Origin: Candidatus Rokubacteria bacterium RIFCSPLOWO2_02_FULL_73_56
Lineage (GTDB): Bacteria > Methylomirabilota > Methylomirabilia > Rokubacteriales > CSP1-6
DNA length: 45,326 nt
Direction of reading: 5' to 3'
NCBI GenBank assembly: GCA_001788495.1
Contig: MGCF01000014.1
Span: forward strand, 1 to 45,326
In this document: positions 8,953 through 18,065 of the stretch, piece after piece
Numbering within the stretch: position 1 is the stretch's first letter
Layout: each line of letters begins with the position of its first letter
Translations under genes and position numbers: made by a program
The notes under the pieces: model-generated
Database searches by the model: none
Told to the model about the DNA's origin: nothing
Seen by the model: only the letters and a program-made list of their open reading frames with translations

Positions 8953-9405
8953 CGAGCTGCGCCCCGCGCCGGGCGCGAAGAGGCGGCGCAAGAAGATCGG
9001 GCGCGGACCGGGTTCCGGCCACGGCAAGACGTCGGGCAAGGGCCACAAGGGCCAGAAGGCCCGCTCGGGCGGCGGCAAGGCCGGCGGCTTCGAGGGCGGC
9101 CAGATGCCGCTCTACCGGCGGCTGCCCAAGCGTGGCTTCCTGCCGTACGGCGGCAAGACCGAGTACGCCGTGGTGAACGTCAAGGCCCTCGGCGGCTTCG
9201 GCGCGAACGCGGTCGTCGACCCGGACGCCCTCGTCCAGGCCGGCCTGATCCGCACGAGCGCGCGCGGCCGGGTGAAGATTCTCGGCGAGGGCGACGTCGC
9301 GCACGCGCTGATCGTGAAGGCGCACGCGGTGAGCGAGTCGGCGCGCGCCAAGATCGAGGCGAAGGGCGGCCGGGTCGAGGTGCTGACCGGGCAGGTGGCG
9401 GCGTC

Positions 9406-9409
<4 letters not shown>
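8942..9409 (+). CDS. rplO: 50S ribosomal protein L15
   Basis: L15, 155 residues, a late 50S assembly protein. The glycine/lysine-rich N-terminus KKIGRGPGSGHGKTSGKGHK and FEGGQMPLYRRLPKRGF are diagnostic. ATG at 8942 lies inside rpmD; the stop overlaps the secY GTG (GTGA at 9406-9409). Confidence 0.96.
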
Positions 9410-10734
<1,325 letters not shown>

Positions 10735-10736
10735 GC

Positions 10737-11387
10737 ATGCGGGTCGCGTTCTTGGGGCCTCCGGGTGCCGGCAAGGGCACGCAGGCGCGGGAGCTCGCGC
10801 GCGAGTGGGGCGTGCCGCACCTGGCGACGGGCGACATGCTCCGCGAGGCCGTGGCGGCGGGCACGCGGCTCGGGCTCGCAGCCCAGCGCTACATGGAGCA
10901 GGGCGCGCTCGTGCCCGACGACGTGATCATCGACCTCATGCGCGAGCGTCTCGCCGCGGCGGACGCGACGAAGGGCTTCATCCTCGACGGCTTCCCGCGG
11001 ACGATCGCGCAGGCCGAGGCCCTGGGGAAGGTGCTCGCGGAGACCGGCCAGGCCCTCGGCGCGGTGGTCTTCTTCGACGTCTCGGAGGCCGAGCTCCTGC
11101 GACGGCTCACCGGGCGCCGGGTCTGCCGGCAGTGCCAGGCGACGTATCACCTCGTCTCGGCGCCTCCGGCGAAGACCGGTATCTGCGACAAGTGTGGCGG
11201 CGAGCTCTATCAGCGCGAGGACGACAGCGAGAAAACCGTCCGTAACCGGCTCGAGGTGTACACCCGCCAGACGGCGCCGCTGCTCGACTACTACCGCGGG
11301 CACAGCCTCCTCAGGACGGTGCGCGGCGAGGGACCGATCGACGGGATCCGCCGCGCCATCCGCGAGGCGGCCGGGGACGCGCGGTGA
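10737..11387 (+). CDS. adk: Adenylate kinase, zinc-lid type
   Basis: Converts AMP + ATP to 2 ADP; 216 residues. The P-loop GPPGAGKGT is at residues 7-15, followed by ATGDMLREAV, the AMP-site GFILDGFPRT, and a long LID with two Cys pairs (CRQC and CDKCGG), so this is the long, structural-zinc form. ATG at 10737 gives the MRVAFLGPPGAGKGT start; a GTG at 10731 overlapping the secY stop would add only two residues. Ends in a GTGA overlap with map. Confidence 0.96.
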   Translation: MRVAFLGPPGAGKGTQARELAREWGVPHLATGDMLREAVAAGTRLGLAAQRYMEQGALVPDDVIIDLMRERLAAADATKGFILDGFPRTIAQAEALGKVLAETGQALGAVVFFDVSEAELLRRLTGRRVCRQCQATYHLVSAPPAKTGICDKCGGELYQREDDSEKTVRNRLEVYTRQTAPLLDYYRGHSLLRTVRGEGPIDGIRRAIREAAGDAR

Positions 11388-12133
11388 TCGTGCTGAAGAG
11401 CCCGCGGGAGATCGGGATCATGCGGCGCGCCGGCGCCGTGCTCGCCGACGTGATGGAGCGCCTGCACGAGATCGTGAAGCCGGGGATGTCGACGCTCGAG
11501 ATCGACGAGGGCGTCGAGACCTTCATCGCCAGCCGCGGCGCGCGGCCGGCGTTCAAGGGCTACCGGGGCTTCCCGGGTACCGTGTGCGTCTCGCTCAACG
11601 ACGAGGTCGTCCACGGGATCCCCTCCGCCCACCGGCGGCTCAAGGAGGGCGACATCGTCGGCCTCGACCTCGGATGCATCGTGGACAGCTACTACGCGGA
11701 CTGCGCGTTCACGCTCGCGGTCGGTGAGATCCCGCCGGACGTCCAGCGGCTGCTCGACGTGACGCGCGAGAGCCTGGAGCGGGCCATCGCCGAGTGCGGG
11801 GTGGGCCGGAGGCTATCGGACGTGTCCCACGCGGTGCAGTCGCACGTCGAGGCCAACGGCTTCTCGGTGGTGCGCGCGTTCGTCGGCCACGGCATCGGGC
11901 GGGCGCTGCACGAGGAGCCGCAGATCCCGAACTTCGGCGAGCCCGGGCGCGGCCCTCAGCTCAAGCCGGGGATGGTGCTCGCGATCGAGCCGATGGTGAC
12001 GATGGGCAGCTGGGAGGTCAAGATCCTGGACGACGGGTGGACGGCCGTGACGCGCGACGGGAGCCTCGCCGCGCACTTCGAGCACACCATCGCGGTGACG
12101 GAACACGGCCCCGAGGTGCTGACGCGGAGATGA
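11384..12133 (+). CDS. map: Methionine aminopeptidase, type I
   Basis: Removes the initiator Met from nascent proteins; 249 residues. The five metal ligands are all visible: Asp in [10 protein letters not shown] and in [12 protein letters not shown], His in [14 protein letters not shown], Glu in LAIEPMVT and in [19 protein letters not shown] at 11384 overlaps adk (GTGA); the stop overlaps infA (ATGA). Its secY-adk-map-infA neighbourhood is the standard arrangement. Confidence 0.97.
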   Translation: MIVLKSPREIGIMRRAGAVLADVMERLHEIVKPGMSTLEIDEGVETFIASRGARPAFKGYRGFPGTVCVSLNDEVVHGIPSAHRRLKEGDIVGLDLGCIVDSYYADCAFTLAVGEIPPDVQRLLDVTRESLERAIAECGVGRRLSDVSHAVQSHVEANGFSVVRAFVGHGIGRALHEEPQIPNFGEPGRGPQLKPGMVLAIEPMVTMGSWEVKILDDGWTAVTRDGSLAAHFEHTIAVTEHGPEVLTRR

Positions 12134-12348
12134 CAAAAGAAGACGCGATCGAGGTCGAGGGAACGGTCGTGGAGCCGCTGCCGAACGCCATGTTCCGGGT
12201 GGAGCTCGAGAACGGACACCGCGTGCTGGCGCACGTCAGCGGCAAGATGCGCATGAACTTCATCCGCATTCTGCCCGGCGACCGGGTGAAGGTCGAGCTG
12301 TCGCCGTACGATCTCACGCGCGGCCGGATCACGTACCGCTTCAAGTAG
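12130..12348 (+). CDS. infA: Translation initiation factor IF-1
   Basis: IF-1, 72 residues, an OB-fold protein that occupies the 30S A-site at initiation. The sequence [20 protein letters not shown] followed by [20 protein letters not shown] and [11 protein letters not shown] is almost invariant across bacteria. ATG at 12130 overlaps the map stop; an rRNA-like rpmJ follows 15 bases on. Confidence 0.97.
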   Translation: MTKEDAIEVEGTVVEPLPNAMFRVELENGHRVLAHVSGKMRMNFIRILPGDRVKVELSPYDLTRGRITYRFK

Positions 12349-12363
12349 GAGACGAGCGACGAC

Positions 12364-12477
12364 ATGAAAGTGCGACCATCGATCAAGGTGCGCTGCGAGC
12401 ACTGCAAGATCGTGCGACGTCAGGGCGTGACCCGCATCATCTGCAAGAACCCGCGGCACAAGGCCCGGCAGGGCTGA
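12364..12477 (+). CDS. rpmJ: 50S ribosomal protein L36
   Basis: L36, 37 residues: [20 protein letters not shown] then [17 protein letters not shown]. The four zinc ligands (CEHC, then Cys and His in CKNPRH) are intact, so this is the zinc-binding form. ATG at 12364, 15 bases after infA; preceded by GGAGACGA as ribosome-binding site. 15 bases to rpsM. Confidence 0.96.
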   Translation: MKVRPSIKVRCEHCKIVRRQGVTRIICKNPRHKARQG

Positions 12478-12492
12478 GAGCGGAGGCAGGGC

Positions 12493-12909
12493 ATGGCACG
12501 AGTCGCCGGAGTGGACCTTCCCCGCGAGAAGCGCGGCGAAGTCGCGATCACATATATCTACGGCCTCGGGCGGGCGACCGCGAGGAAGATCCTCGGGCGG
12601 GCCAACGTCGATCCGAACAAGCGGGTCAAGGCGTGGACCGAGGAAGAGGTCGGGCGCATCCGGGAGCTCATCGAGCGCGACCACAAGGTCGAGGGCGACC
12701 TGCGCCGTGAGGTGTCCATGAACGTCAAGCGCCTCATGGACATCGGCGCGTACCGGGGCATCCGCCACCGGCGCGGGTTGCCGGTGCGTGGGCAGCGCAC
12801 GCACACCAACGCGCGGACCCGGAAGGGCCCCCGTCGCGGCGTGATGGTCAAGAAGAAGCCGGCGGCGGCCCCCGCGGCGGCCCCGGCGCCCAAGAAGGCA
12901 GGAGCGTAA
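12493..12909 (+). CDS. rpsM: 30S ribosomal protein S13
   Basis: S13, 138 residues, in the 30S head contacting the P-site tRNA and L5. [20 protein letters not shown] and [20 protein letters not shown] are diagnostic. The family is usually 115-125 residues; here an extra tail of Lys, then Ala/Pro repeats ([15 protein letters not shown]) follows the core. Preceded by GGAGGCAGGG, a good ribosome-binding site. Three bases to rpsK. Confidence 0.96.
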   Translation: MARVAGVDLPREKRGEVAITYIYGLGRATARKILGRANVDPNKRVKAWTEEEVGRIRELIERDHKVEGDLRREVSMNVKRLMDIGAYRGIRHRRGLPVRGQRTHTNARTRKGPRRGVMVKKKPAAAPAAAPAPKKAGA

Positions 12910-12912
12910 GGC

Positions 12913-13323
12913 ATGGCCGAGGAAGCAAAGCAGCCGACACCACGGAAGAAGGGCGGCAAGCGCCGGGAGCGGCGCGAGGTTCGCATCGGCGTCGCGCACA
13001 TCCAGGCGACGTTCAACAACACCATCGTGACGCTCACCGACAAGACGGGCAACGTCGTCTCCTGGTCCAGTGCCGGGAGCGCCGGGTTCAAGGGCTCGCG
13101 CAAGAGCACGCCCTTCGCCGCGCAGACGGCGGCGGAGATCGCCGCGCGCAAGGCCATGGAGTACGGGCTGAAGCAGATCGAGGTTTTCGTGAAGGGGCCG
13201 GGGGCCGGCCGCGAGGCCGCGATCCGCTCGCTGCAGGCCGTGGGCCTGGAGATCACCGCGATCCGCGACGTGACGCCGATCCCGCACGACGGGTGCCGCC
13301 CGCCGAAGCGGCGGCGGGTGTAG
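12913..13323 (+). CDS. rpsK: 30S ribosomal protein S11
   Basis: S11, 136 residues, on the 30S platform near the mRNA exit. The core [40 protein letters not shown] and [18 protein letters not shown] are canonical. The first 20 residues are a Lys/Arg-rich extension, common in S11. Nine bases, including GGAGGCG, lead to rpsD. Confidence 0.97.
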   Translation: MAEEAKQPTPRKKGGKRRERREVRIGVAHIQATFNNTIVTLTDKTGNVVSWSSAGSAGFKGSRKSTPFAAQTAAEIAARKAMEYGLKQIEVFVKGPGAGREAAIRSLQAVGLEITAIRDVTPIPHDGCRPPKRRRV

Positions 13324-13332
13324 GAGGCGACG

Positions 13333-13956
13333 ATGGCGCGGTATCGCGATGCGAAGTGCCGCCTGTGCCGGCGTGAAGGGCAGAAGCTCTTCCTCAAGGG
13401 AGCACGCTGCTTCACGGACAAGTGCGCGATCGAGCGGCGCAACTACCCGCCCGGCCAGCACGGCCTCGGCCGCAGCAAGCTGACGCCGTTCGGCGTGCAG
13501 CTGCGCGAGAAGCAGAAGGCGAAGCGGATCTACGGCGTGCTCGAGAGCCAGTTCCGCAAGTATTTCCAGTGGGCCGAGTCCCAGAAGGGGGTCACCGGCG
13601 AGAATCTGCTGCGGCTGCTCGAGCTCCGGCTCGACAACGTCGTGCACCGGCTCGGCTTCGCGGCCTCGCGCCGTGAGGGCCGGCAGATGGTCGCACACGG
13701 CCACTTCCAGGTGAACGGGCGGAAGGTCTCGATCCCCTCGTACATCGTCAGGGTCGGCGAGACGGTGCAGCTGCGCCCGACCTCGAAGATGCAGGCGCGC
13801 GTGGACGACAACCTGGGCGGCGGCCGGGGCCAGGTGCCGCCGTGGCTCGAGCTCGACACGAACGAAAAGAAAGGCGTCGTCCGGAGCCTGCCGCTCCGCG
13901 ACGATATTCAGATCCCGGTGAGCGAGCAGCTCATCGTCGAGCTGTACAGCAAGTAG
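13333..13956 (+). CDS. rpsD: 30S ribosomal protein S4, zinc type
   Basis: S4, 207 residues, a primary 16S assembly protein. The N-terminal zinc ligands Cys9, Cys12, Cys26 and Cys31 (CRLC...CFTDKC) mark the C+ form. The S4 RNA-binding domain contains [20 protein letters not shown] and [23 protein letters not shown] at 13333 with GGAGGCGAC ahead. Confidence 0.97.
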   Translation: MARYRDAKCRLCRREGQKLFLKGARCFTDKCAIERRNYPPGQHGLGRSKLTPFGVQLREKQKAKRIYGVLESQFRKYFQWAESQKGVTGENLLRLLELRLDNVVHRLGFAASRREGRQMVAHGHFQVNGRKVSIPSYIVRVGETVQLRPTSKMQARVDDNLGGGRGQVPPWLELDTNEKKGVVRSLPLRDDIQIPVSEQLIVELYSK

Positions 13957-13978
13957 CGAAGAGAGCAGGCGGGGGAAC

Positions 13979-14959
13979 ATGCCACGGATTCCGTTTCAGA
14001 AGCCGAAGAAGATCGAGTGGGAGATTTTGAGCGACCGCTACGGGCGACTCGTCGCGGAGCCGTTCGAGAAGGGGTACGCGCTCACCGTCGGGAACTCGCT
14101 GCGGCGCACGCTGCTGGCGATCGTGTCGGGCGCCGCGATCGCGTGGGTCAGGATCGAGGGCGTGCGCAACGCGGAGACGCCGATCCCGGGCGTGAAGGAG
14201 GGGACGGTCGACGTGCTCCTCAATCTCAAGAAGCTGGTCATCCAGGTCCCCTCGGGAGAGGCGAAGATCGTCCGCATCGACGTGACCGGGCCGAGGGCCG
14301 TCACGGGCGCGGACGTGCCCGAGACCGAGCTCGAGGTCGCGAACCCCGAGCTCCATCTGTTCACGCTCGAGTCGCCCACCGCCGTGGGGATCGAGCTCGG
14401 CATCGGCATCGGTCGCGGTTACGAGAGCGCCGGCCGCAAGAAGTTGCCGGTGCCGGCGGGCGCGATCCCGCTGGACTCGGCGTATTCGCCGATCACGCGC
14501 GTGGCGTACAACGTCGAGATGTCGCGGCTCGGGAAGATCACCGACTACGAGAAGCTCATCCTCGAGATCTGGACGAACGGCACGGTCAGCCCGGACGACG
14601 CGCTGACTCGCTCGGCGACGTACCTCGAGGAGCACTTCCGCCCGCTCGCGGCGGGCGTGCGCGACGCCGACGAGGAGGGCCCGGAAGCCTCGGGTGAGGC
14701 CTACCTGCGCGACGCGCTCGCCAAGACGCTGGAGGAGCTGGCGCTCCCGGCGCGAGCGCTCAACGCGCTCAAGAGCGCCGACCTCAACCTGGTCGTCGAC
14801 CTGGTGCAGAAGAGCGAGGCGGACCTCGAGCACGTGAAGAACCTCGGTGAGAAGTCCATCGACGAGATCAAGACCGCGCTGGCGGCCCTCGGGCTGTCGC
14901 TCGGTATGCGCATCGACCCGAACGTGCTGGGCGCGCTGGGCCGGGGCAGTGCGAGGTGA
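13979..14959 (+). CDS. rpoA: RNA polymerase alpha subunit
   Basis: 326 residues, the scaffold for core polymerase assembly. N-terminal domain: SDRYGRLVAEPFEKGYALTV and GNSLRRTLLAIVSGAAIAWV. C-terminal domain (from about residue 245): RALNALKSADLNLVVDLVQK and NLGEKSIDEIKTALAALGLS; Arg and Asn at the positions of E. coli R265 and N268, which contact UP-element DNA, are conserved, so UP elements and alpha-CTD activators should work here. The stop TGA overlaps a GTG at 14956 that starts the first of two repeat-encoded mini-ORFs. Confidence 0.97.
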   Translation: MPRIPFQKPKKIEWEILSDRYGRLVAEPFEKGYALTVGNSLRRTLLAIVSGAAIAWVRIEGVRNAETPIPGVKEGTVDVLLNLKKLVIQVPSGEAKIVRIDVTGPRAVTGADVPETELEVANPELHLFTLESPTAVGIELGIGIGRGYESAGRKKLPVPAGAIPLDSAYSPITRVAYNVEMSRLGKITDYEKLILEIWTNGTVSPDDALTRSATYLEEHFRPLAAGVRDADEEGPEASGEAYLRDALAKTLEELALPARALNALKSADLNLVVDLVQKSEADLEHVKNLGEKSIDEIKTALAALGLSLGMRIDPNVLGALGRGSAR

Positions 14960-15065
14960 GCCGCCGTCGGGGCGGCGAGCCGAGCGGTGAGAGGATCGGA
15001 AAGGGCAGGGCGAGGTGAGCCGCCGTCGGGGCGGCGAGCCGAGCGGTGAGAGGATCGGAAAGGGC
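14944..15065 (+). repeat. 59-bp tandem duplication between rpoA and rplQ
   Basis: Two head-to-tail copies with a period of exactly 59 bases; the 56 bases from 14951 and from 15010 are identical, and the match extends a few bases left with one mismatch (14950 T versus 15009 G). Copy 1 includes the last codons of rpoA. Each copy has a GCCGCC-N5-GGCGGC hairpin (first at 14960-14976). Each also opens a 20-codon frame starting GTGAGCC: 14956-15018 and 15015-15077. The first GTG overlaps the rpoA stop (GTGA), the second GTG overlaps the stop of the first frame (GTGA), and the second stop overlaps the rplQ ATG (ATGA). Confidence 0.9.
14956..15018 (+). other. Repeat mini-ORF 1 (rpoA side)
   Basis: GTG-started frame of 20 codons (VSRRRGGEPSGERIG...) lying entirely within the 59-bp repeat. 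It is joined at both ends by 4-base GTGA overlaps: with the rpoA stop (14956-14959) and with mini-ORF 2 (15015-15018). The product is Arg/Gly-rich and unlike any family I know. It could serve only to carry terminating ribosomes forward by re-initiation; translation is not shown by sequence alone. Confidence 0.35.
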
Positions 15066-15077
15066 GTGGCTCGATGA
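15015..15077 (+). other. Repeat mini-ORF 2 (rplQ side)
   Basis: Second 20-codon frame, the same as mini-ORF 1 except near the end, where VAR replaces RAR plus its neighbour. Its TGA (15075-15077) overlaps the rplQ ATG. GGAAAGGGC inside the repeat (15057-15065) is also the best Shine-Dalgarno-like stretch for rplQ, so the duplicated unit carries the ribosome-binding site as well as the start/stop overlap. Confidence 0.35.
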
Positions 15078-15547
15078 GGCACCGCAAGGCCGGCTTCAAG
15101 TTGGGACGGCTGACCCAGCACCGCTGGGCGCTGTTCCGCAACCTGCTCGTGGCGCTCTTCCGCCACGAGCGCATCCAGACGACCGAGGCGAAGGCCAAGG
15201 CCGTGCGGGGGCTCGCCGAGCGGATGATCACGCTCGCCAAGCGCGACAGCCTCCACGCGCGCCGGCAGGTGCTCTCGATGGTCCCCGACACCGAGGTGGT
15301 CGGCCAGCTCTTCGGCACGATCGCGCCGCGCTTCGGCGACCGCAACGGCGGCTACACGCGGATCATCAAGGCCGGCCGGCGCCCGGGCGACAACGCACCG
15401 GTGGTGCTGCTCGAGCTGGTGGACCGTGCCGAGAGGCCGAAGGAGAAGGAGCGCAAGGCGGAGAAGAAGGAGAAGGCCCCGAGAGGCGCGGCTGGGGCCC
15501 CGGGCAAGCGCAAGAAGCGGGAGAAGTCCGCGGCCGCCTCCGCGTAG
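15074..15547 (+). CDS. rplQ: 50S ribosomal protein L17 with C-terminal tail
   Basis: L17, 157 residues, near the tunnel exit. MRHRKAGFKLGRLTQHRWAL and the core RNLLVALFRHERIQTTEAKA are diagnostic; the conserved end of the fold (GGYTRIIKAGRRPGDNAPVV, then LLELVDR) is at residue 120. A further 35 residues rich in Lys/Glu/Arg then Ala extend it beyond the usual 115-130. Last gene of the superoperon. Confidence 0.96.
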   Translation: MRHRKAGFKLGRLTQHRWALFRNLLVALFRHERIQTTEAKAKAVRGLAERMITLAKRDSLHARRQVLSMVPDTEVVGQLFGTIAPRFGDRNGGYTRIIKAGRRPGDNAPVVLLELVDRAERPKEKERKAEKKEKAPRGAAGAPGKRKKREKSAAASA

Positions 15548-15551
15548 CCCG

Positions 15552-15596
15552 CTGAGTGCGGCGGGGGGGGCCCTCCTCGACCACGGTAGCACTCAG
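15552..15596 (+). terminator. Possible stem-loop after rplQ
   Basis: CTGAGTGC (15552-15559) pairs with GCACTCAG (15589-15596) across a 29-base loop containing a G-run and CCCTCC that could pair internally. It lies five bases after rplQ, where the ribosomal operon should end. There is no T-run, so Rho-independent termination is uncertain; it may instead be the edge of the foreign patch that follows. Confidence 0.35.
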
Positions 15597-15645
15597 TGCG
15601 CATGAAGGGCCGTTGGTTGTCCGCCAACATCGTCCCGCCAACACG

Positions 15646-15662
15646 GCTCACCGCCCCTACCG
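15646..15662 (-). repeat. 17-base dispersed repeat, copy 1
   Basis: GCTCACCGCCCCTACCG on the + strand, exactly repeated at 18099-18115. It sits at the breakpoint where homology to the PEP-mutase family gene begins. On the - strand it reads CGGTAGGGGCGGTGAGC, a G-rich stretch ending in GTGAGC, and 16 of 19 bases around it match the segment CCGTCGGGGCGGCGAGCCG of the 59-bp repeat. Confidence 0.7.
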
Positions 15663-15663
15663 G

Positions 15664-16003
15664 CACCCCGAGCCTCGACGACACGATCGCGCGCCTGCCG
15701 GCGTTCGAGAAGGCCGGCGCCGAAGTGCTGATGGCGCCCGGCTTGCCGGACCTCGCGGCGGTGCGCGCGGTCTGCGCCGCCGTGTCGAAGGCGGTCAACT
15801 TCATGGCCGGCATCAAGGGCAAGTCGTTCAGCGTGGCCGAGCTGCAGGCGGCGGGGGTGCGGCTGATCAGCCTCGCGACGTTCCTCTATCGCATGGCGAT
15901 GAGCGGCCTGCTCGACGCCGCCCGCGAGGTGGCCGACAAGGGCACCTTCGGCTATCTCGACCGCTCGCTCGCCTTGCCCGACCTCGCCCGCTTCATGGAG
16001 TGA
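15664..16003 (+). pseudogene. PEP mutase/isocitrate lyase family enzyme, C-terminal remnant
   Basis: The last roughly 110 residues of an isocitrate lyase/PEP phosphonomutase superfamily protein (the carboxyvinyl-carboxyphosphonate/oxaloacetate-acting branch): LDDTIARLPAFEKAGAEVLM, APGLPDLAAVRAVCAAVSKA, then GIKGKSFSVAELQAAGVRLI and GTFGYLDRSLALPDLARFME. The N-terminal two thirds, including the barrel start and the Mg-binding Asp cluster, are absent. The 60 bases before the homology are unrelated in frame sequence and contain the 17-base repeat. An ATG at 15596 could give a 135-residue product, but it could not be catalytic. Confidence 0.8.
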
Positions 16004-16103
16004 CGGCCGGCCGCCTCTTGTCGATGCTGCCGAGCCCGACAGGCGTCATTCCCTATGAATGGGCGCGCCGGCCGGCCGATCGGCGCCACGATGGGGGAGG
16101 GGT
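16004..16103 (+). other. Gap before the secreted-protein gene
   Basis: A 100-base gap flanked by two copies of the self-complementary CGGCCGGCCG (16004-16013 and 16069-16078), able to form a long stem and possibly stop readthrough. Between them, CATTC-CCTAT-GAATG (16047-16061) is a small perfect dyad overlapping a TATGAAT -10-like hexamer, but no matching -35 is seen at the right distance. GGGGGAGGGGT just before 16104 is the ribosome-binding site of the next gene. Confidence 0.4.
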
Positions 16104-17564
16104 ATGACCAAACGGTGGATCGCTCCCGGTGCTCTGTGCGCGGCGCTTCTGCTGAGCGGGTTCGCGGGGATGAACGAGGCACAGGCGGCCTACGATCTGG
16201 AGGCGGTCTTTCTCACGCCGACGGGCGAGTCGCCGGCCCAGCAGGACAAGAGCTTCACGGTACGGCTCAAGAACAACGGCCCCGACCGACTCCCGGCGGG
16301 ATACAAGGTCTCCCTGAACAAGTTCGACAACACCGGGCAGGGTTTCATCAAGCAGATCGGCGCGTTCCACGAGGTTCCGCGGCTCGCCGCCGGCCAGACG
16401 CAGCAATTCAGCTTCACCGAGACGGGCCCGACCGTCGGAGGGTTCTTCTACAAGGTCTTCATCGGCTCGGCCTTCAGCGACACGAACAACGCGAATCATC
16501 GGCCCGAGGTCTGGGTGGCGTACGTCGCGCCCGCGAACGTCACGTCCGCGCCCCTGACGGTGGCCCTGACCGCGGGCCCGCCGTCGGGCTGGACGTGCCC
16601 GGGGGAGGTGACGCTCAACGCCACGGTCGCGGGGGGGGCGCCCGGAGAGACGTCGTATCAGTTCATCGTCTACCGGACCGTCGACGGGGCACAGGTGGGC
16701 CTGCGGAATTTCGGCTCGGCCGCGTCGTTCGCCTGGACTCCGCCTTCCGCGGGCCGTTACCGGCTCCGCGTCATCGCGAAGCGCGGCAGCGCGCAGGTGA
16801 CGACGAACGTCAACGACTACGACGTCAAGATGCCGCTCACGATGTCGGCGGAGCCGGCTGGGCGCTCGAACACCGCGGTGAAAGTCACGGCCGGCGTCGC
16901 GACCGTTTCGTGCGCTCCCTCAGGCACCACGCTGCACTTCACCTTTAGCGTCGTGCCCGGCGGAGGCCAGGTCACCAGCACGCAGCCGACGTGGACGAGC
17001 AACCCACTGGCCCCCGGGACGTACACGATCAGGGGATATGCCTTCGCCAAGAAGGACGGCAATATCTGGGCGGCCTATAATCGCGTCCAGGAGATCGGCA
17101 ACTACATCGTCGTCGCCGCCGCGGCGGCGGCTCCTCCGTCCCCGCCCCGAGTGCTGCCGCCCGTCATCACCCGCGTGACTGAGATTCTCGACTTCGACCG
17201 AGCCAAGGCCGCGGGCGCCGAGCTGATGCAGGCGCCCGAGTTCATCACCGGCTGCTACAGCAACGTCACCCGGACCGCAGACGGCACGCAGTTTAGCCTG
17301 GCCTGCCCGGGCCCGACCGGGCAGGCGTTGGACTGGCGCGCGTACCAGAACTTTCGTCTGAAGAACGGCTGGATGGTGAAATCCTTCAGCGTGCTACCGG
17401 GCGCCGCTTTCAACGCCGGCTCGGAGCTCGCGGCGCCGCCGGCCGTGAACACGAACAACCCGGCGATTCGGATGCACCTGTGGGCCAACGGCATGACGGG
17501 AAGCGTGATCACCATCGTCCAGGTCGTCATCGAGGGCCCGCAGGGTACGGACCCCTACCGGTGA
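16104..17564 (+). CDS. Secreted multidomain protein, unknown function
   Basis: 486 residues. A Sec signal peptide is clear: MTKRW, a hydrophobic run (about residues 8-20), then a likely cleavage near NEAQA-AYDLEA (residue 28). Residues 30-145 resemble a CARDB-type beta-sandwich (FTVRLKNNGPDRLPAGYKVS, LAAGQTQQFSFTE). Two Ig-like segments follow, each with a single Cys in an analogous place (WTCPGEVTLNATV and VSCAPSGTTLHFTF), then an Ala/Pro linker (AAAAAAPPSPPRVLPP) and a C-terminal domain with two Cys. No enzyme motif is seen. The gene stands alone within a decayed patch. Its third-position GC appears somewhat lower than its neighbours', so transfer is possible. It ends one base before the convergent pseudogene. 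Confidence 0.8.
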   Translation: MTKRWIAPGALCAALLLSGFAGMNEAQAAYDLEAVFLTPTGESPAQQDKSFTVRLKNNGPDRLPAGYKVSLNKFDNTGQGFIKQIGAFHEVPRLAAGQTQQFSFTETGPTVGGFFYKVFIGSAFSDTNNANHRPEVWVAYVAPANVTSAPLTVALTAGPPSGWTCPGEVTLNATVAGGAPGETSYQFIVYRTVDGAQVGLRNFGSAASFAWTPPSAGRYRLRVIAKRGSAQVTTNVNDYDVKMPLTMSAEPAGRSNTAVKVTAGVATVSCAPSGTTLHFTFSVVPGGGQVTSTQPTWTSNPLAPGTYTIRGYAFAKKDGNIWAAYNRVQEIGNYIVVAAAAAAPPSPPRVLPPVITRVTEILDFDRAKAAGAELMQAPEFITGCYSNVTRTADGTQFSLACPGPTGQALDWRAYQNFRLKNGWMVKSFSVLPGAAFNAGSELAAPPAVNTNNPAIRMHLWANGMTGSVITIVQVVIEGPQGTDPYR

Positions 17565-17981
17565 CTAGCGCGCGGCGTCTCTGGGGCGCGCCGGCTCCGG
17601 AAAGTTGATGCCGGTCGGCGCGTTGGCCTCGAACGGGCTCCAGAGCCCCAGTTCCGCAGCGCGGGCAGCACCTCCTGGCCGAGGAAACGGATGCAGGTCC
17701 GCGTGTCCTCGCTCGAGACGAACCCGTCGGCGGCCCAGAATCCCATGATGGACGGCCGCGTCTCCTCGAGCAGCCGCCGGAGCTTCGGGATCACGGTCTT
17801 CGGCGTCCCGGCCACGATCTGCTGATTGGCGATCTGGTCCTCGAAGTCGGCGCCGCGCAGGGTCGAGCGCCGCCCGATCGCGTACTCCACGAAGGCCGTG
17901 CGTTGCGGTCGCCCCGAAGTCGAGGCCCGCCTGCGCGTCGTACGCCGACATCGGCTGCTCGGTGAAGTACATGAGGTGCAT
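17565..17981 (-). pseudogene. Luciferase-like (LLM) flavin monooxygenase, internally deleted
   Basis: The first codons (MHLMYFTEQPMSAYDAQAGL, from 17981) match the start of LLM-class flavin oxidoreductases, but after about 28 residues the frame jumps to the far C-terminus (FVEYAIGRRSTLRGADFEDQ, GTPKTVIPKLRRLLEE, then MGFWAADGFVSS). A second shift near 17650 is needed to read ELGLWSPFEANAPTG. Roughly 250-300 residues of the barrel, including the flavin site, are missing. This is a dead gene with one large deletion and at least two frame breaks. Confidence 0.85.
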
Positions 17982-17993
17982 CGCGTCTCCCTG

Positions 17994-18065
17994 TCAGGCC
18001 TCGGTGACGAACCGCGTGATGAGCTGGGCCAGGAGGTCGGGCTTCTCCATGTCCACGAAGTGGCC
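17994..18065 (-). pseudogene. Alpha/beta hydrolase, last 23 codons
   Basis: Reads GHFVDMEKPDLLAQLITRFV then TEA and a stop. This is the typical end of alpha/beta-hydrolase-fold esterases, where the catalytic His lies in GHF and a last helix follows. Everything before the GHF is replaced by unrelated sequence containing the second 17-base repeat. It lies 12 bases before the LLM remnant on the same strand, so the two were probably an operon. Confidence 0.65.

Noticed and set aside
15548-15663. Reverse-strand peptide frame across the rplQ downstream gap (starts MLADNQRPFM)
   Set aside because: It runs on as antisense of rplQ and has no family similarity or ribosome-binding site.
16004-16078. 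Flanking CGGCCGGCCG copies as an attachment site or transposon end
   Set aside because: The motif is self-complementary and common in GC-rich DNA; no integrase or transposase is in the window.
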